Shown here: piece after piece, positions 51,488 to 60,754 of the stretch | How the letters are laid out: every line of letters starts with the position of its first letter | How positions within the stretch are numbered: the first letter of the stretch is position 1 | Assembly (NCBI GenBank): GCA_031425695.1 | Contig: JANPJV010000185.1 | Coordinates: 1 to 64,000, forward strand | DNA: 64,000 bases | Direction of reading: 5' to 3' | DNA from: JANPJV01 sp031425695 | GTDB taxonomy: Bacteria > Pseudomonadota > Gammaproteobacteria > Xanthomonadales > SZUA-5 | The notes under the pieces: generated by a model | What the model was told of the DNA's origin: nothing | The model's database searches: none | The model's input: the letters and a program-made list of their open reading frames with translations, nothing else | Made by a program: the position numbers and the translations under genes

Positions 51488-52492
51488 ATGCGGGCTCTAG
51501 TCACCGGCGGCGGCGGCTTTCTCGGCGGCGCCATTGCGCGGGAGCTCGCGGCCCAGGGCCACGCCGTCGTCAGCCTGCAGCGCTCCGCGGTGCCCGCGCT
51601 CGTCGCCCTCGGGGTGACCTGCGTGCGCGGTGATATCGCCGATGCCGACACCGTCGCGCGTGCCGCGCGCGGCTGCGACGTGGTCTTCCATGTCGCCGCC
51701 AAGGCCGGGTCGTGGGGTTCGTACGAATCCTATTTCAACGCCAATGTGCTCGGCACCCGCAACGTGCTCGCTGCCTGTCGCGCGCACGCCATCGGACGCC
51801 TGGTGCACACATCGACGCCGAGCGTCGTCCACCGTGGCGGCGATCTCGAAGGCGTCGACGAATCGACGCCATACGCCGAGCATTTCCTCGCCCACTATCC
51901 GGCGACCAAGTTGATCGCCGAGCGCGAGGTGCTCGGCGCAAATGGCCCCGAGCTCGCGACCGTGGCCCTGCGCCCGCACCTGATCTGGGGGCCGGGCGAT
52001 CAACATCTGCTGCCGCGGATCCTCGACCGCGCGCGGCGCGGCCGCCTGCGCTTCATCGGCGTACCCGGCAAGCGCATCGACGCGACCTATATCGACAACG
52101 CCGCCGCCGCCCACCTCAACGCGGCCGCCACCCTGGCACCCGGCAGCGCGCACGCCGGCAAGCCCTATTTCATCTCCAATGGCGAGCCGCTCGCTGTCGA
52201 GGACATGATCAACCGCCTGCTCGCCTGCGCCGACCTGCCGGCCACCCACAAGCGCGTGCCGTTGCGCGTGGCCTACGCCATCGGCGGGTTGCTCGAAGGC
52301 GTCTACCGCGCGCTCCGCCTGCACGGCGAGCCCATCCTCACCCGCTTCGTCGCCGAGCAACTCGGGACCGCGCACTGGTTCGACATTCGCGCCGCGCAGC
52401 GTGATTTTGGCTATGTGCCGAAGGTGACGATGGAGGAGGGGTTTGCAAGATTGCGGGCGCACCTAGCGGATGAGACGAGGTCGCTCTTGTAG
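51488..52492 (+). CDS. oleD: OleD, NAD(P)-dependent 2-alkyl-3-oxoalkanoate reductase
   Basis: This 334-residue short-chain dehydrogenase (extended, epimerase-type) reduces the beta-keto acid made by OleA to the 2-alkyl-3-hydroxy acid that OleC then cyclises. It has the nucleotide-binding GGGGFLGGAIA (residues 7-17), the catalytic YPATK (about residue 137) and TPSVVHRGGDLEGVDESTPYAEHFLAHYPATK, characteristic of OleD and sterol-dehydrogenase-like relatives. The stop codon TAG lies in the head of the next family B element. No Shine-Dalgarno is obvious because the REP ends close upstream. Confidence 0.9.
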   Translation: MRALVTGGGGFLGGAIARELAAQGHAVVSLQRSAVPALVALGVTCVRGDIADADTVARAARGCDVVFHVAAKAGSWGSYESYFNANVLGTRNVLAACRAHAIGRLVHTSTPSVVHRGGDLEGVDESTPYAEHFLAHYPATKLIAEREVLGANGPELATVALRPHLIWGPGDQHLLPRILDRARRGRLRFIGVPGKRIDATYIDNAAAAHLNAAATLAPGSAHAGKPYFISNGEPLAVEDMINRLLACADLPATHKRVPLRVAYAIGGLLEGVYRALRLHGEPILTRFVAEQLGTAHWFDIRAAQRDFGYVPKVTMEEGFARLRAHLADETRSLL

Positions 52493-52579
52493 GTCATGTT
52501 GCTCGCGTAGCGAGCTACTTGACGGCGGAAACAGAGCAAGTGCGTCAAGTAGCCCGCTGGCGCGGGCAACATGACCTAC
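52489..52579. repeat. Family B REP doublet overlapping the oleD stop
   Basis: GTAGGTCATGTTGCTCGCGT and the inverse GCGCGGGCAACATGACCTAC enclose about 27 bases. The first GTAG includes the oleD stop codon. It separates oleD from the convergent acyl-CoA dehydrogenase gene. Confidence 0.88.
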
Positions 52580-52600
52580 AAGTCCACCGCTTCCACCGCG

Positions 52601-53806
52601 TCACCCAGCCCCACGCTCCAATTCCATCCGCGCCACCGTCAGGATCTGCACCTCGTCCGGGCTGTCGGCGAAGCGCATGGCGCGGGCGTGGGCGTAGGCG
52701 CGGGCGAGGAAGCTGTCCTCGCTCAAGCCCTCGGCGCCATGCATCTGCAGCGCACGGTCGATCACGGTGCAGGCCATCCGCGGCACCGCGACCTTGATCA
52801 TCGCCAGGCGCTCGCGGGCGCCGCGCAGCCCAAGCTTGTCGAGTGCCCAGGCCGCGGACAAAGTCAGCAGGCGTGCGCTCTCCAGCTCGCAGCGGCTGAG
52901 CGCGATCGCTTCCTGCGCCATGCCGTGGCGCGCCAGCGGCTGGCCGAAGACTACGCGCGTCTGCGCGCGTGCGACCATCGCCTTGAGCGCGCGCTCGGCC
53001 AAGCCGATCAAGCGCATGCACTGGTGCACACGTCCCGGCACGACGCGCGCCTGCGCGATCTCCAGGCCCTTGCCTTCGCCGAACAGCAGGTTGCCGATGG
53101 GCACCCGGGCGTTCTCGAACGCCACCTCGGCATGGCCGAGCGGCGCGTCGTCATACCCGAAGCTCGTCAAGGCACGGACAATGCGCACCCCAGGCGCGTC
53201 GCGCGGCACGATCAGCATCGACTGGCGCACGAAGGGCTTGGCTTCGGGATCGGTTTCGCCAAGGACCAGGAAGAATTTGCAGCGCGGATCCATGGCGCCC
53301 GCGATCCACCACTTGCGCCCGGCGATCGAGTAGCTGTCGCCATCCCGCAGGATCCGGCATTGGACATTGGTGGGATCGGCGCTGGCGAGCTCTGGCTCGC
53401 TCATGGCGAAGGCCGAGCGGATCTCGCCGGCGAGCAGCGGATCCAGCCACTGGCGCTTCTGGAATTCATTGCCGTAGAGCAGCAGCGACTCCATGTTGCC
53501 GGTGTCGGGCGCGGAGCAGTTGCAGACCTCCGCGGCGATCGGCGAGTGCCCCATGAGCTCGGCGAGATGGGCGTAGTCGAGGTGGCTCAGGCCAGCTCCG
53601 AAGCGCGTATCGGGCAGGAACAGATTCCACAGGCCCGCCGCGCGCGCCTTGCGCTTCATCTCCTCCATGACCGGCGGCGGCGTCCAGCGCTGGCCAGGCT
53701 CGGCGATGAACGCGAAAAACTCGCGCTCACCCGGCTCAACCGTCTCCTGGATGAAGGCCTGCAGGCGTTCGCGCATTTCCTTGGCGCGCGATGACAGTTC
53801 GAACAT
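52601..53806 (-). CDS. Acyl-CoA dehydrogenase
   Basis: This 401-residue flavoenzyme oxidises acyl-CoA to the 2-enoyl form. Recognisable segments are AFAMSEPELASADPTNVQCRI (FAD/substrate loop), SYSIAGRKWWIAGAMDPRCKFFLVLG, VFENARVPIGNLLFGEGKGLEIAQARVVPGRVH, and the C-terminal QMHGAEGLSEDSFLARAYAHARAMRFADSPDEV. It resembles the ACAD10/11-like group (length about 400). The ATG at 53806 was chosen; an extension to 53911 has no conserved character. The gene converges with oleD, so a link to the olefin pathway is not implied. Confidence 0.92.
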   Translation of the reverse strand: MFELSSRAKEMRERLQAFIQETVEPGEREFFAFIAEPGQRWTPPPVMEEMKRKARAAGLWNLFLPDTRFGAGLSHLDYAHLAELMGHSPIAAEVCNCSAPDTGNMESLLLYGNEFQKRQWLDPLLAGEIRSAFAMSEPELASADPTNVQCRILRDGDSYSIAGRKWWIAGAMDPRCKFFLVLGETDPEAKPFVRQSMLIVPRDAPGVRIVRALTSFGYDDAPLGHAEVAFENARVPIGNLLFGEGKGLEIAQARVVPGRVHQCMRLIGLAERALKAMVARAQTRVVFGQPLARHGMAQEAIALSRCELESARLLTLSAAWALDKLGLRGARERLAMIKVAVPRMACTVIDRALQMHGAEGLSEDSFLARAYAHARAMRFADSPDEVQILTVARMELERGAG

Positions 53807-54000
53807 GTGCAGCTCCTCGTCGAGCTCGCAGCCTACGGCTTGCGGAGCGCCGGCGAGTGTCAACAACATTGCGCGCAGCGCAGGCCATTCAGCTACAGCA
53901 ACCAACCGCAACTGCGCTGTACAGGCTTACGACCCATTCCGTGCGTGTCGGGCGCGCGTTATCGTCAACGGCTTGGCTCAACCTTCGTCTGGGGTTCTTC

Positions 54001-57000
54001 ATGCGTGCAAAGCTGCTCTCGGTTTTCATCTTCGCCTGCATGCCGGCGCTGGCACAGGCCGCGAAATCCGACGTGGGGCGCACCGCCGCCGACCCCCGCT
54101 GGGAGAGTTGGAAGGCGCACCAGCAGCTGGAGGCCTCGAGCTGGTTCGGTGGCCTCGAGTGGCGCTCGATCGGTCCGACCGTGCAGGGCGGCCGGGTCAT
54201 CGACATCGAAGTGCATCCATCCCGGCCATACACGTTCTACGTCGCCTATGCCTCGGGCGGGCTCTGGAAGACCGAGAACAACGGCGTCACCTTCAAGCCC
54301 TTGTCGGACGCCCTGCCGACCATGATCGCGGGTGATATCGCACTCGACCCGACTGCGCCGGAAACGCTCTGGCTCGGCACCGGTGAGCCGAACGCCTCGC
54401 GTTCGTCGTACGCTGGGCTGGGAATGTTCGTCAGCCGCGACGGTGGCGGCAGTTTCGAGCCCGCCGGTCTCGACGGGGCCGATCGCATTGCGCGCGTGCT
54501 GGTCGATCCGCGCCAGGGCGAACGCGTCTTCGTCGCCGTGCAGGGACCGCTGTACACACCAGGTGGCATGCGCGGCGTCTACCGTACCGAAGACGCCGGC
54601 AAATCCTGGAAGAACGTGCTCCCGGGCGGCGATGACTGGACCGGCGCCACCGACCTCGTGTTCGATCCCAAGAATCCGGACGTGATCTACGCCGCGCTCT
54701 GGGAGCGCTCGCGCCGACCCTGGAATTTCGTCGAAGGCGGCAGCGGCAGCGCGGTCTACAAGAGCACCGATGGCGGTGACAGCTGGCAGCGGCTCAGCAG
54801 CTTTCCCAACAGCAAGTACATCGGACGCATCGGCCTCGCCATCTCGCCCGCGAATCCTGAGCGCATCTACGCCAGCATCGACAACCAGCAGCCGCTGCCT
54901 GCGGACGCCATCGACCTCGGTGACAGCCCGCTATCGAGCGCGCGCCTGCGCACCATGGGCCGGCAAGAATTTCTGCGGCAGGATCCAGTCGAGGTCGAGC
55001 AATTCGTGCGCGACAACGACTTCGACCCGAGCGTCGATGCGAAGCTGCTGATCGCGCAGGTGCGCAGCGGCGAACTCACCATGGATGCACTGCGGCGCAA
55101 GCTGGCCGACGGCAATGCCGCACTGTTCGATGCCGACGTCACCGGGCTCGAGATCTGGCGCTCGGATGATGCCGGGGTGAGCTGGGCCAAGGCCAACCGC
55201 GAGCCGATCCGCGATTTCACTTACACCTTCGGCTACTACTTCGGCCAGATCCGCGTGGCCCCCGACAACGCCGACCGCGTCTACGTGCTCGGCGTGCCGA
55301 CTGCGATCAGCAACGACGCCGGCGCCACCTGGAGCGGCAGCATCAACGCGCGTGATGTGCACGTCGACCACCACGCATGGACCTTCGATCCGGCCAACCC
55401 GCAGCGCATCTTCAACGGCAATGACGGCGGCATCGACATCAGCTACGACGGCGGCACGAGCTGGCTCAAGCTCGACTCGCAGTCGGTCGGCCAGAGCTAC
55501 ACGATCGCCGTCGACATGGCCGAACCGTACAACGTCTACACCGGGCTCCAGGACAACGGCACCTGGAAGGGCTCGAGCACGCTCGACCCGAGCAAGCCGG
55601 ACGGCTTCTGGGACTCGGGTGACGGCTGGACCTTCGTCAATGGTGGCGACGGCATGCAGATCGCGGTCGACCCGCGCGATGCGGACGTCGTCTACACCGG
55701 CTACCAGTTTGGCTGGTACCGCCGCGTCGGTCCCGACGGTGGCGATACCCGTCCGCGTCCCGGGCTCACCGATCCGGCGCTGCGCTACAACTGGAACACG
55801 CCGATCCAGCTGTCCTCGCACAATCCGGACATCCTCTACTTCGGCGCCAACAAACTGTTCCGCTCGATGGATCGTGGCGAGACCTGGAATGCGATCTCCG
55901 GTGACCTGACGCGCAGCAAGGAGCGCGGCGACGTGCCCTTCGCGACGCTGACTTCGATCAGCGAATCCGAACGCGAATTCGGCCTCATCTGGGTGGGCAC
56001 CGACGACGGCCTCGTGTGGGTCAGCGAAGATGGTGGCGATGACTGGCGCGAGGCCACCCGCGGCATCGAAAAGGATCGTTGGGTCAGTCGCGTGGTCGCC
56101 TCCAGCCACGTCCGCCCGCGCGCCTATCTCGCGCAGAACGGTTATCGCGACGACGACATGCAGGCTTATGTCTTCGTCACCGAAGATCTCGGCAAGAGCT
56201 GGCGCTCGATCAGCGCGAACCTGCCGGACGAGCCGGTCAACGTGGTGCGCGAGGATCCGGTCAACGCGGACCTGCTGTATGTCGGAACCGACCGCGGCGT
56301 CTACGTATCGATCGACCGCGGCCAGAGCTGGCAGGCGCTGCAGCAGGGCCTGCCGAACGTGCCGGTGCATGACCTGGTGGTCCATCCGCGCGATCGTGAG
56401 CTGGTCGCCGGCACCCATGGCCGCAGCGTCTGGATCATCGACGCACTGCCGTTGCAGGACCTGACCCGCGAGGTGCGCGCCAAGGCGGCGCATCTCTTCC
56501 ACGTCGCCGAGGTCGATTACTCACGCGGCTGGCGCGGTCGTACCAATCGCTGGTTCGCGCATGCCGAAGATCTGCCGTCGCACAAGCTCAGTTTCTGGTC
56601 CGCCGCGGCCGGCAAGGGCACGCTCGAAGTGCTGGATGCGGATCGCCGCCCGGTGCGCAAGCTTGACGTCGACGCGCGCCACGGCATCAACACGCTGAAG
56701 TGGGACCTGGTGGTCGATCCCGACCAGGGCGTCGCCGCCGAGGCCGCCCGCGTCGCCAAGGCGCGCGCGGACGCGAAGGGCAAGGACCAGGGCGGCAAGA
56801 ATGCCGACGACAAAGCCGGCGCCGACGAAGGCATCCTCGGCCGCACCCCGCTCGCCGAGTCCAAACGCCTCGGCCACCCGCTCTACATCACCCCGGGCGA
56901 ATACACCCTCGTGCTCGAAATCGACGGCACCCGCTCCGAATCCCCGCTCAAGGTCAACCCGCCGAAGGACTTCGAGCCGCGCAGCAAGCCCAAGTTCAAG

Positions 57001-57018
57001 CTGCGTGGGCGGAAGTAG
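54001..57018 (+). CDS. Large exported BNR/sortilin-like beta-propeller protein
   Basis: This 1005-residue protein has a signal peptide (about 1-20, ending LAQAA), then many propeller blades with Asp-box-like S.DGG.SW / TEDAGKSW motifs (for example STDGGDSWQRL, RSDDAGVSWAKA, SYDGGTSWLKL, TEDLGKSWRSI, SIDRGQSWQAL). The first block, WRSIGPTVQGGRVIDIEVHPSRPYTFYVAYASGGLWKTENNGVTF, is typical of the VPS10/xyloglucanase-like 'glycosyl hydrolase' annotations, but catalytic residues cannot be confirmed. The C-terminal about 130 residues include a charged Lys/Asp/Gly-rich segment. It is probably periplasmic or secreted. Confidence 0.85.
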   Translation: MRAKLLSVFIFACMPALAQAAKSDVGRTAADPRWESWKAHQQLEASSWFGGLEWRSIGPTVQGGRVIDIEVHPSRPYTFYVAYASGGLWKTENNGVTFKPLSDALPTMIAGDIALDPTAPETLWLGTGEPNASRSSYAGLGMFVSRDGGGSFEPAGLDGADRIARVLVDPRQGERVFVAVQGPLYTPGGMRGVYRTEDAGKSWKNVLPGGDDWTGATDLVFDPKNPDVIYAALWERSRRPWNFVEGGSGSAVYKSTDGGDSWQRLSSFPNSKYIGRIGLAISPANPERIYASIDNQQPLPADAIDLGDSPLSSARLRTMGRQEFLRQDPVEVEQFVRDNDFDPSVDAKLLIAQVRSGELTMDALRRKLADGNAALFDADVTGLEIWRSDDAGVSWAKANREPIRDFTYTFGYYFGQIRVAPDNADRVYVLGVPTAISNDAGATWSGSINARDVHVDHHAWTFDPANPQRIFNGNDGGIDISYDGGTSWLKLDSQSVGQSYTIAVDMAEPYNVYTGLQDNGTWKGSSTLDPSKPDGFWDSGDGWTFVNGGDGMQIAVDPRDADVVYTGYQFGWYRRVGPDGGDTRPRPGLTDPALRYNWNTPIQLSSHNPDILYFGANKLFRSMDRGETWNAISGDLTRSKERGDVPFATLTSISESEREFGLIWVGTDDGLVWVSEDGGDDWREATRGIEKDRWVSRVVASSHVRPRAYLAQNGYRDDDMQAYVFVTEDLGKSWRSISANLPDEPVNVVREDPVNADLLYVGTDRGVYVSIDRGQSWQALQQGLPNVPVHDLVVHPRDRELVAGTHGRSVWIIDALPLQDLTREVRAKAAHLFHVAEVDYSRGWRGRTNRWFAHAEDLPSHKLSFWSAAAGKGTLEVLDADRRPVRKLDVDARHGINTLKWDLVVDPDQGVAAEAARVAKARADAKGKDQGGKNADDKAGADEGILGRTPLAESKRLGHPLYITPGEYTLVLEIDGTRSESPLKVNPPKDFEPRSKPKFKLRGRK

Positions 57019-57032
57019 GGATCGTGACTGAT

Positions 57033-57145
57033 CCCCTCTCCCATGCTTTTGGGGAGAGGGGGTAGGGGAGAGGGTGCTTTCGCTTTTTCAGCACATTAGA
57101 GCGCCCTCTCCCCCGGCCCCTCTCCCCAAAAGCATGGGAGAGGGG
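57033..57145. repeat. Family L inverted repeat between convergent genes
   Basis: CCCCTCTCCCATGCTTTTGG and its perfect inverse (CCAAAAGCATGGGAGAGGGG) enclose about 55 bases that contain further CCCTCTCC/GGAGAGGG pairs. It could terminate transcription from both directions. Confidence 0.87.
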
Positions 57146-57150
57146 AGCAG

Positions 57151-57918
57151 TTACCCTCGCCCAAACTCCACGATCGCCTCCGCCACCTGCTCCGGCTGGC
57201 TCAAGAACGGCGCATGCCCCGCGCGTTCGAGCCTGAGCAGTTTCCCGCCGGGCGCCATCGCCGCCGCCGCTGCCATCGCTGCAGCGGGAATGAGCCGGTC
57301 GCGTCGGCCGGAGATCCACAGGCTCGGCGGCACCAGCTGCGGCAGGCGCGCACGCAGGTCGCTGGTTTCGAGCAAGCTCAGCCCGTCGACCAGCGCACGC
57401 TGCGCGCAGGGTGGGCGTGCGGCGAGTTGTTCGCGCAGCCAGCGCAGCTCGCGGCGCGCGTGCTCGTCGCCGTTGACCTCGAGCAACAGGAAGCGGTCGA
57501 TGGTGGCGCCGTAGTCCCGTTCGAGCTCCGCGCCGAACTGCGTAAAGACGGCAGCATCGACGGCATGCGGCCAGTCCGGAGCGCGCACGAAACGCGGCGA
57601 GCTCGCGATCTCGATCAAGCCGAGGATCCGCTGCGGCGCACGCAGCGCTGCCTCCAGCGCAACCAACCCACCCAGCGACCAGCCCAGCCAGAACGCATCC
57701 GGCACGCGCGCGAGCAGTGCATCAGCGACGCCTTCGCGCTCCAAGGACAGCGACGCGCCACTGCGGCCGTGTCCCGGCAGGTCGACCAGCCAGCACTCGA
57801 AGTGCCGGGCCAGCTCGCCCACCAGCGGCTCGAACACGCCACTGTGCATTGCCCAGCCATGCAGCAGCACCAGTGGCGGTCCGCGACCGCGGGTTTCGAT
57901 GTGGAGATCGTCAGTCAT
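57151..57918 (-). CDS. bioH: Pimeloyl-ACP methyl ester carboxylesterase BioH
   Basis: This 255-residue alpha/beta-hydrolase removes the methyl group from pimeloyl-ACP methyl ester and so ends the BioC-BioH route to the biotin precursor. The catalytic triad is Ser81 (GWSLGG), Asp206 (SGRRDRL) and His234 (RAGHAPF); the oxyanion segment LLHGWAMHSGVF is present. Length and motifs fit BioH closely. It is a single gene here, separated from bioB by the full window. Small repeat elements lie upstream. Confidence 0.9.
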   Translation of the reverse strand: MTDDLHIETRGRGPPLVLLHGWAMHSGVFEPLVGELARHFECWLVDLPGHGRSGASLSLEREGVADALLARVPDAFWLGWSLGGLVALEAALRAPQRILGLIEIASSPRFVRAPDWPHAVDAAVFTQFGAELERDYGATIDRFLLLEVNGDEHARRELRWLREQLAARPPCAQRALVDGLSLLETSDLRARLPQLVPPSLWISGRRDRLIPAAAMAAAAAMAPGGKLLRLERAGHAPFLSQPEQVAEAIVEFGRG

Positions 57919-57961
57919 CGAGGATTCGTCGCCGTAGGTGCCACGGGGTCGCGCGCTCTAC

Positions 57962-58056
57962 GTAGGTCAGGTTGCGCCCGCGCCTCTTGGAGGGAGCGAT
58001 AATGGCTGTCGGGCGCTACGTGACACGGGTCGCGAGGCGCTGTCACGTAGCGCCCG
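57962..58056. repeat. Family B remnant and family O palindrome
   Basis: A decayed family B half (GTAGGTCAGGTTGCGCCCGC) at 57962 is followed by a strong palindrome GGGCGCTACGTGACA...TGTCACGTAGCGCCC at 58011-58056. They lie in the gap between bioH and the glycosyltransferase gene, where no gene was seen. Confidence 0.75.
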
Positions 58057-58124
58057 ATCACCGGGTCGCTTCCGGCGCGCTCCACGCGGCGCAACGTGAC
58101 CAACGTCCAAGCTGCGCATCCCCT

Positions 58125-59828
58125 TCAATGCCACGCCACCCGATGCCGTTCCCACGCGTCCGGCGGATGCGGCAGGCAGGTCTCGCGCAGCGCGCCCGCA
58201 TCGGCGAGGTACCAGCTGCGGCGGTTGGCCGCGCCAACGGGTCGTGCGCGCTCGGGTACGAAGCAGGCGCTGAGGTTCATCTGCTGCATCAGCACCTGCC
58301 GTCCCGGCGTTTCGCGCAGCCAGGCCACCGCGGCCAGCTCCTGCTCGGCACGCGGTCGCAGGAAGCCGAAGGTGGTCGCGGGGCGATCGGCCATCAGCAG
58401 GTTCTGTTCCTTCCAGCTCAGCAGGGCCAGCTCAGCGTCCGGCCCCATCATCGCGCCCGCTTGTTGCATGACTGCGCGCGCGGAGCGCTCGTCGGTAATC
58501 AGCGGATAGAGGCCGAAGCCGGCCAGGATCCAGAACGCGGCGAGGGTGGTGGCCAGTGCCTGGGCACCACGCTGCGGCCGCCATCCGGCGCAGGCCGCGA
58601 GGCCAATCCCGCCGATTGCCAACAGCACTTGCCACGCCGGCGCGCTCGCCATCTCCTGCAGGCGCATGGCCTGTTTGCCGGATCCCACCAGCGCAAGCCC
58701 AGCCGCGCTGAGCAATGCCAGCGCGAACACCGCCGCGAACGCGAACAGGCTCCATTGCACCGCGCGCCGCCGCAGCAGCGCCGGCAGGATCGGCGCGAGT
58801 GCCAGGATCAGCATCGGCAGCGCCGGCAGGATGTAGACGCCGCGCTTTCCCGAGGAAAACGAGAAAAACACGATGAGTGCGAACGCGTATGACAAGGGCA
58901 GCAGCACGCGTGCCGGCCGGCGTCCGCGCTTCCAGCGCCGCCACCAGGCGGGGGCGGACCAGATGAGTGCCAGGCTGGTTGGCAGCCACAGGGTGAGCAC
59001 GACTTCGAGGAAGTACCAGAACGGCTTCTGGTGGTGACCGGCGCCGATGAAGCGTTGCGCGGTCTGGCCGAGCAGGATGTCGCGCGCATAGGCAGCGAGC
59101 GCCGGATCGCCTGAGCGCCAGACCGTCACCAGCATGGGCAGGAGCCAGATCGACACAGCCAGCAGGAAGACGCAGATCGCGAGCGCGGCGCGGCGCGAAT
59201 CCGCCCGCGCCAGGGTCAACCCCTGCCAGCGCAAACGCCTTCCGAGCAGCGCCAGCGGCAGCAACAGCAGCGCCAGGAAGGCCACCCCCTTGGTGACGGT
59301 ACCGAGGCCGGCTGCGAAACAGCCGAGCAGCAGCCAGCGCCGATTCGGGCCGAGCAGCAGGTGCCGCAGCAATCCATACGCTGCCAGGGTCATCATCCCG
59401 ACCAGCACGCCATCGATCTGCGCGGCGCGTACCTGGATCGTGAACTGCAGCGTAAACAGCAGGCTCGCGGCAGCGATCCAGGCGACGCGCCGCCCGTGCA
59501 GACGGCGCGCGAGGTCGTAGAGCAGGGCCAGGCTGAGCAAGCCGGACAGGAGGCCCGGCAGCAAGAACGCAATCCGCCATGATCCGGTCAGCTGATACGC
59601 CGCCGCCTGCATCCACATGAACAACGGTGGCTTGTCTGAGTAGAGCTCATCGCCACGCTGCGGAAACAGCCAGTTGCCGCTTTCGACCATGGTGCGGGCG
59701 ACCAGCGCAAAGCGCGGCTCGTCAGCGGGCCAGGGATCGCGCAGGCCAATCCCCGCGCCGATCACCAACACGCCCAAGCCGAGCAGCAGCCACCAGAGGT
59801 GACGCTGCTGCCGGGCCCAGGCGGTCAC
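58125..59828 (-). CDS. ArnT-like glycosyltransferase (GT83/PMT superfamily)
   Basis: This 567-residue inner-membrane protein has about twelve helices. The first periplasmic loop GLRDPWPADEPRFALVARTMVESGNWLFPQRGDELYSDKPPLFMW carries the Asp-Glu-Pro-Arg motif of ArnT-type enzymes, which move sugars from undecaprenyl carriers to lipid A or other acceptors. A periplasmic C-terminal domain (about 450-567) follows. No arn operon genes are nearby, so the donor and acceptor are unknown. The start is a GTG at 59828, placed 8 bases after the stop of the upstream gene, which suggests translational coupling. Confidence 0.85.
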   Translation of the reverse strand: MTAWARQQRHLWWLLLGLGVLVIGAGIGLRDPWPADEPRFALVARTMVESGNWLFPQRGDELYSDKPPLFMWMQAAAYQLTGSWRIAFLLPGLLSGLLSLALLYDLARRLHGRRVAWIAAASLLFTLQFTIQVRAAQIDGVLVGMMTLAAYGLLRHLLLGPNRRWLLLGCFAAGLGTVTKGVAFLALLLLPLALLGRRLRWQGLTLARADSRRAALAICVFLLAVSIWLLPMLVTVWRSGDPALAAYARDILLGQTAQRFIGAGHHQKPFWYFLEVVLTLWLPTSLALIWSAPAWWRRWKRGRRPARVLLPLSYAFALIVFFSFSSGKRGVYILPALPMLILALAPILPALLRRRAVQWSLFAFAAVFALALLSAAGLALVGSGKQAMRLQEMASAPAWQVLLAIGGIGLAACAGWRPQRGAQALATTLAAFWILAGFGLYPLITDERSARAVMQQAGAMMGPDAELALLSWKEQNLLMADRPATTFGFLRPRAEQELAAVAWLRETPGRQVLMQQMNLSACFVPERARPVGAANRRSWYLADAGALRETCLPHPPDAWERHRVAWH

Positions 59829-59836
59829 TACTTAAT

Positions 59837-60754
59837 TCACTTACCCGCGTCGAGACGCGCGCCCGAGGGGCCGAACATCTGCTCGTCCCAGCTGACGACG
59901 ACCAGCGTGTGATTGTCAAAATGCAGCAGCATCGACTTGGCCGCCTTGCCACCGCCCAGCAGCGGCAACATGATCACCTGGTTGTTGCGCTGCATCCATT
60001 GGCCCTTGATGAGCCGGGCGTTCTTGCCATGGTGAAGTTCCATCGTGCCGTCGCGGCCGAAGTCGAGCTTGACCGGCTCACCATTCGGCAGCGTACCGAC
60101 ATAATGCTCGGCCACCGGTCGGCGCAGCGCCGCCGCCGCCATTTCCGGGTCATAAATGGCCAACGTGATCAGCAGGTCCTCGAGATCTCCGCGCAAAACC
60201 GCATAACGATCCTGCCCGCCGGCGTCTTCTGGGCGCACGACCACGTAGGCGGTCTGCTGGGTATTCATGGTCAACCGACCAAAGGTCGTCTTCGCATCTT
60301 CGAGCTTGCGCCAGGCTGCCAGCGGCAGGCGATAGATGCTGACCAGCGTCCGCGGATTACCCTGCTCCGGCACATATTCGATCACGACGGCGGCATCCAC
60401 TCCCGGCTGCACCTTCTGGGCGTCGGCACCCACCAGCTCACGCACGACCACGTCCTTGTCGCGCCAAGCGGCGGGCAAGGTGAAGCTCATCAGCGCGTTC
60501 TTGGCATGGAAGCGCCCGGCGGGCTCAGCGCCATCCTGCCCGAGCAGAGGGCCAGGCGCCCATTCGCGCGGATTCGGATTCGGCGGCAGCGAGGTGACTT
60601 CACCGGCCGGCTTCGACGGTGGGATTTGCGTCGGCGGCGCCGTATCCGGCACCAAGTCCCGCGGCATCGTCCCCGGCGAAGGACCCTGGGCCGCGGCCTG
60701 GCCGCAGCAGCCGACGGCGAACAGGGCAAGCAGCCCGATGGCAAATACGCGCAT
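59837..60754 (-). CDS. Exported protein of unknown function
   Basis: This 305-residue protein has a signal sequence (RVFAIGLLALFAVGCCGQAAAQG); the two Cys after AVG leave open a lipoprotein cleavage. A Pro-rich stretch (about 25-60) is followed by a beta-rich domain. Its phrases (LMSFTLPAAWRDKDVVVRELVG, RTLVSIYRLPLAAWRKLEDAKTTFGRLTMNTQQTAYVVVRPED, GTLPNGEPVKLDFGRDGTMELHHGKNARLIKGQWMQRNNQVIMLPLLGG) suggest a lipocalin-like or META-type fold at the C-terminus; this is only an impression. It is followed at 8 bases by the ArnT-like gene. The ATG at 60754 has GGAG upstream. Bases 60755-61030 show no gene. Confidence 0.72.
   Translation of the reverse strand: MRVFAIGLLALFAVGCCGQAAAQGPSPGTMPRDLVPDTAPPTQIPPSKPAGEVTSLPPNPNPREWAPGPLLGQDGAEPAGRFHAKNALMSFTLPAAWRDKDVVVRELVGADAQKVQPGVDAAVVIEYVPEQGNPRTLVSIYRLPLAAWRKLEDAKTTFGRLTMNTQQTAYVVVRPEDAGGQDRYAVLRGDLEDLLITLAIYDPEMAAAALRRPVAEHYVGTLPNGEPVKLDFGRDGTMELHHGKNARLIKGQWMQRNNQVIMLPLLGGGKAAKSMLLHFDNHTLVVVSWDEQMFGPSGARLDAGK

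Noticed and set aside
54931..56502. A 523-codon open frame antisense to the propeller gene
   Set aside because: Composition (Val/Ala/Arg/Asp/His) and lack of ribosome site mark it as a shadow of the BNR repeats.
57151..57918. OleB candidate (alpha/beta-hydrolase near oleCD)
   Set aside because: The length of 255 residues and the GWSLGG and RAGHAPF motifs match BioH; OleB is a haloalkane-dehalogenase-like protein.
58011..58056. Terminator for bioH or the glycosyltransferase
   Set aside because: Both neighbouring genes are on the minus strand and the palindrome lies upstream of bioH's partner region without a T-run; it fits the REP-like palindromes better.
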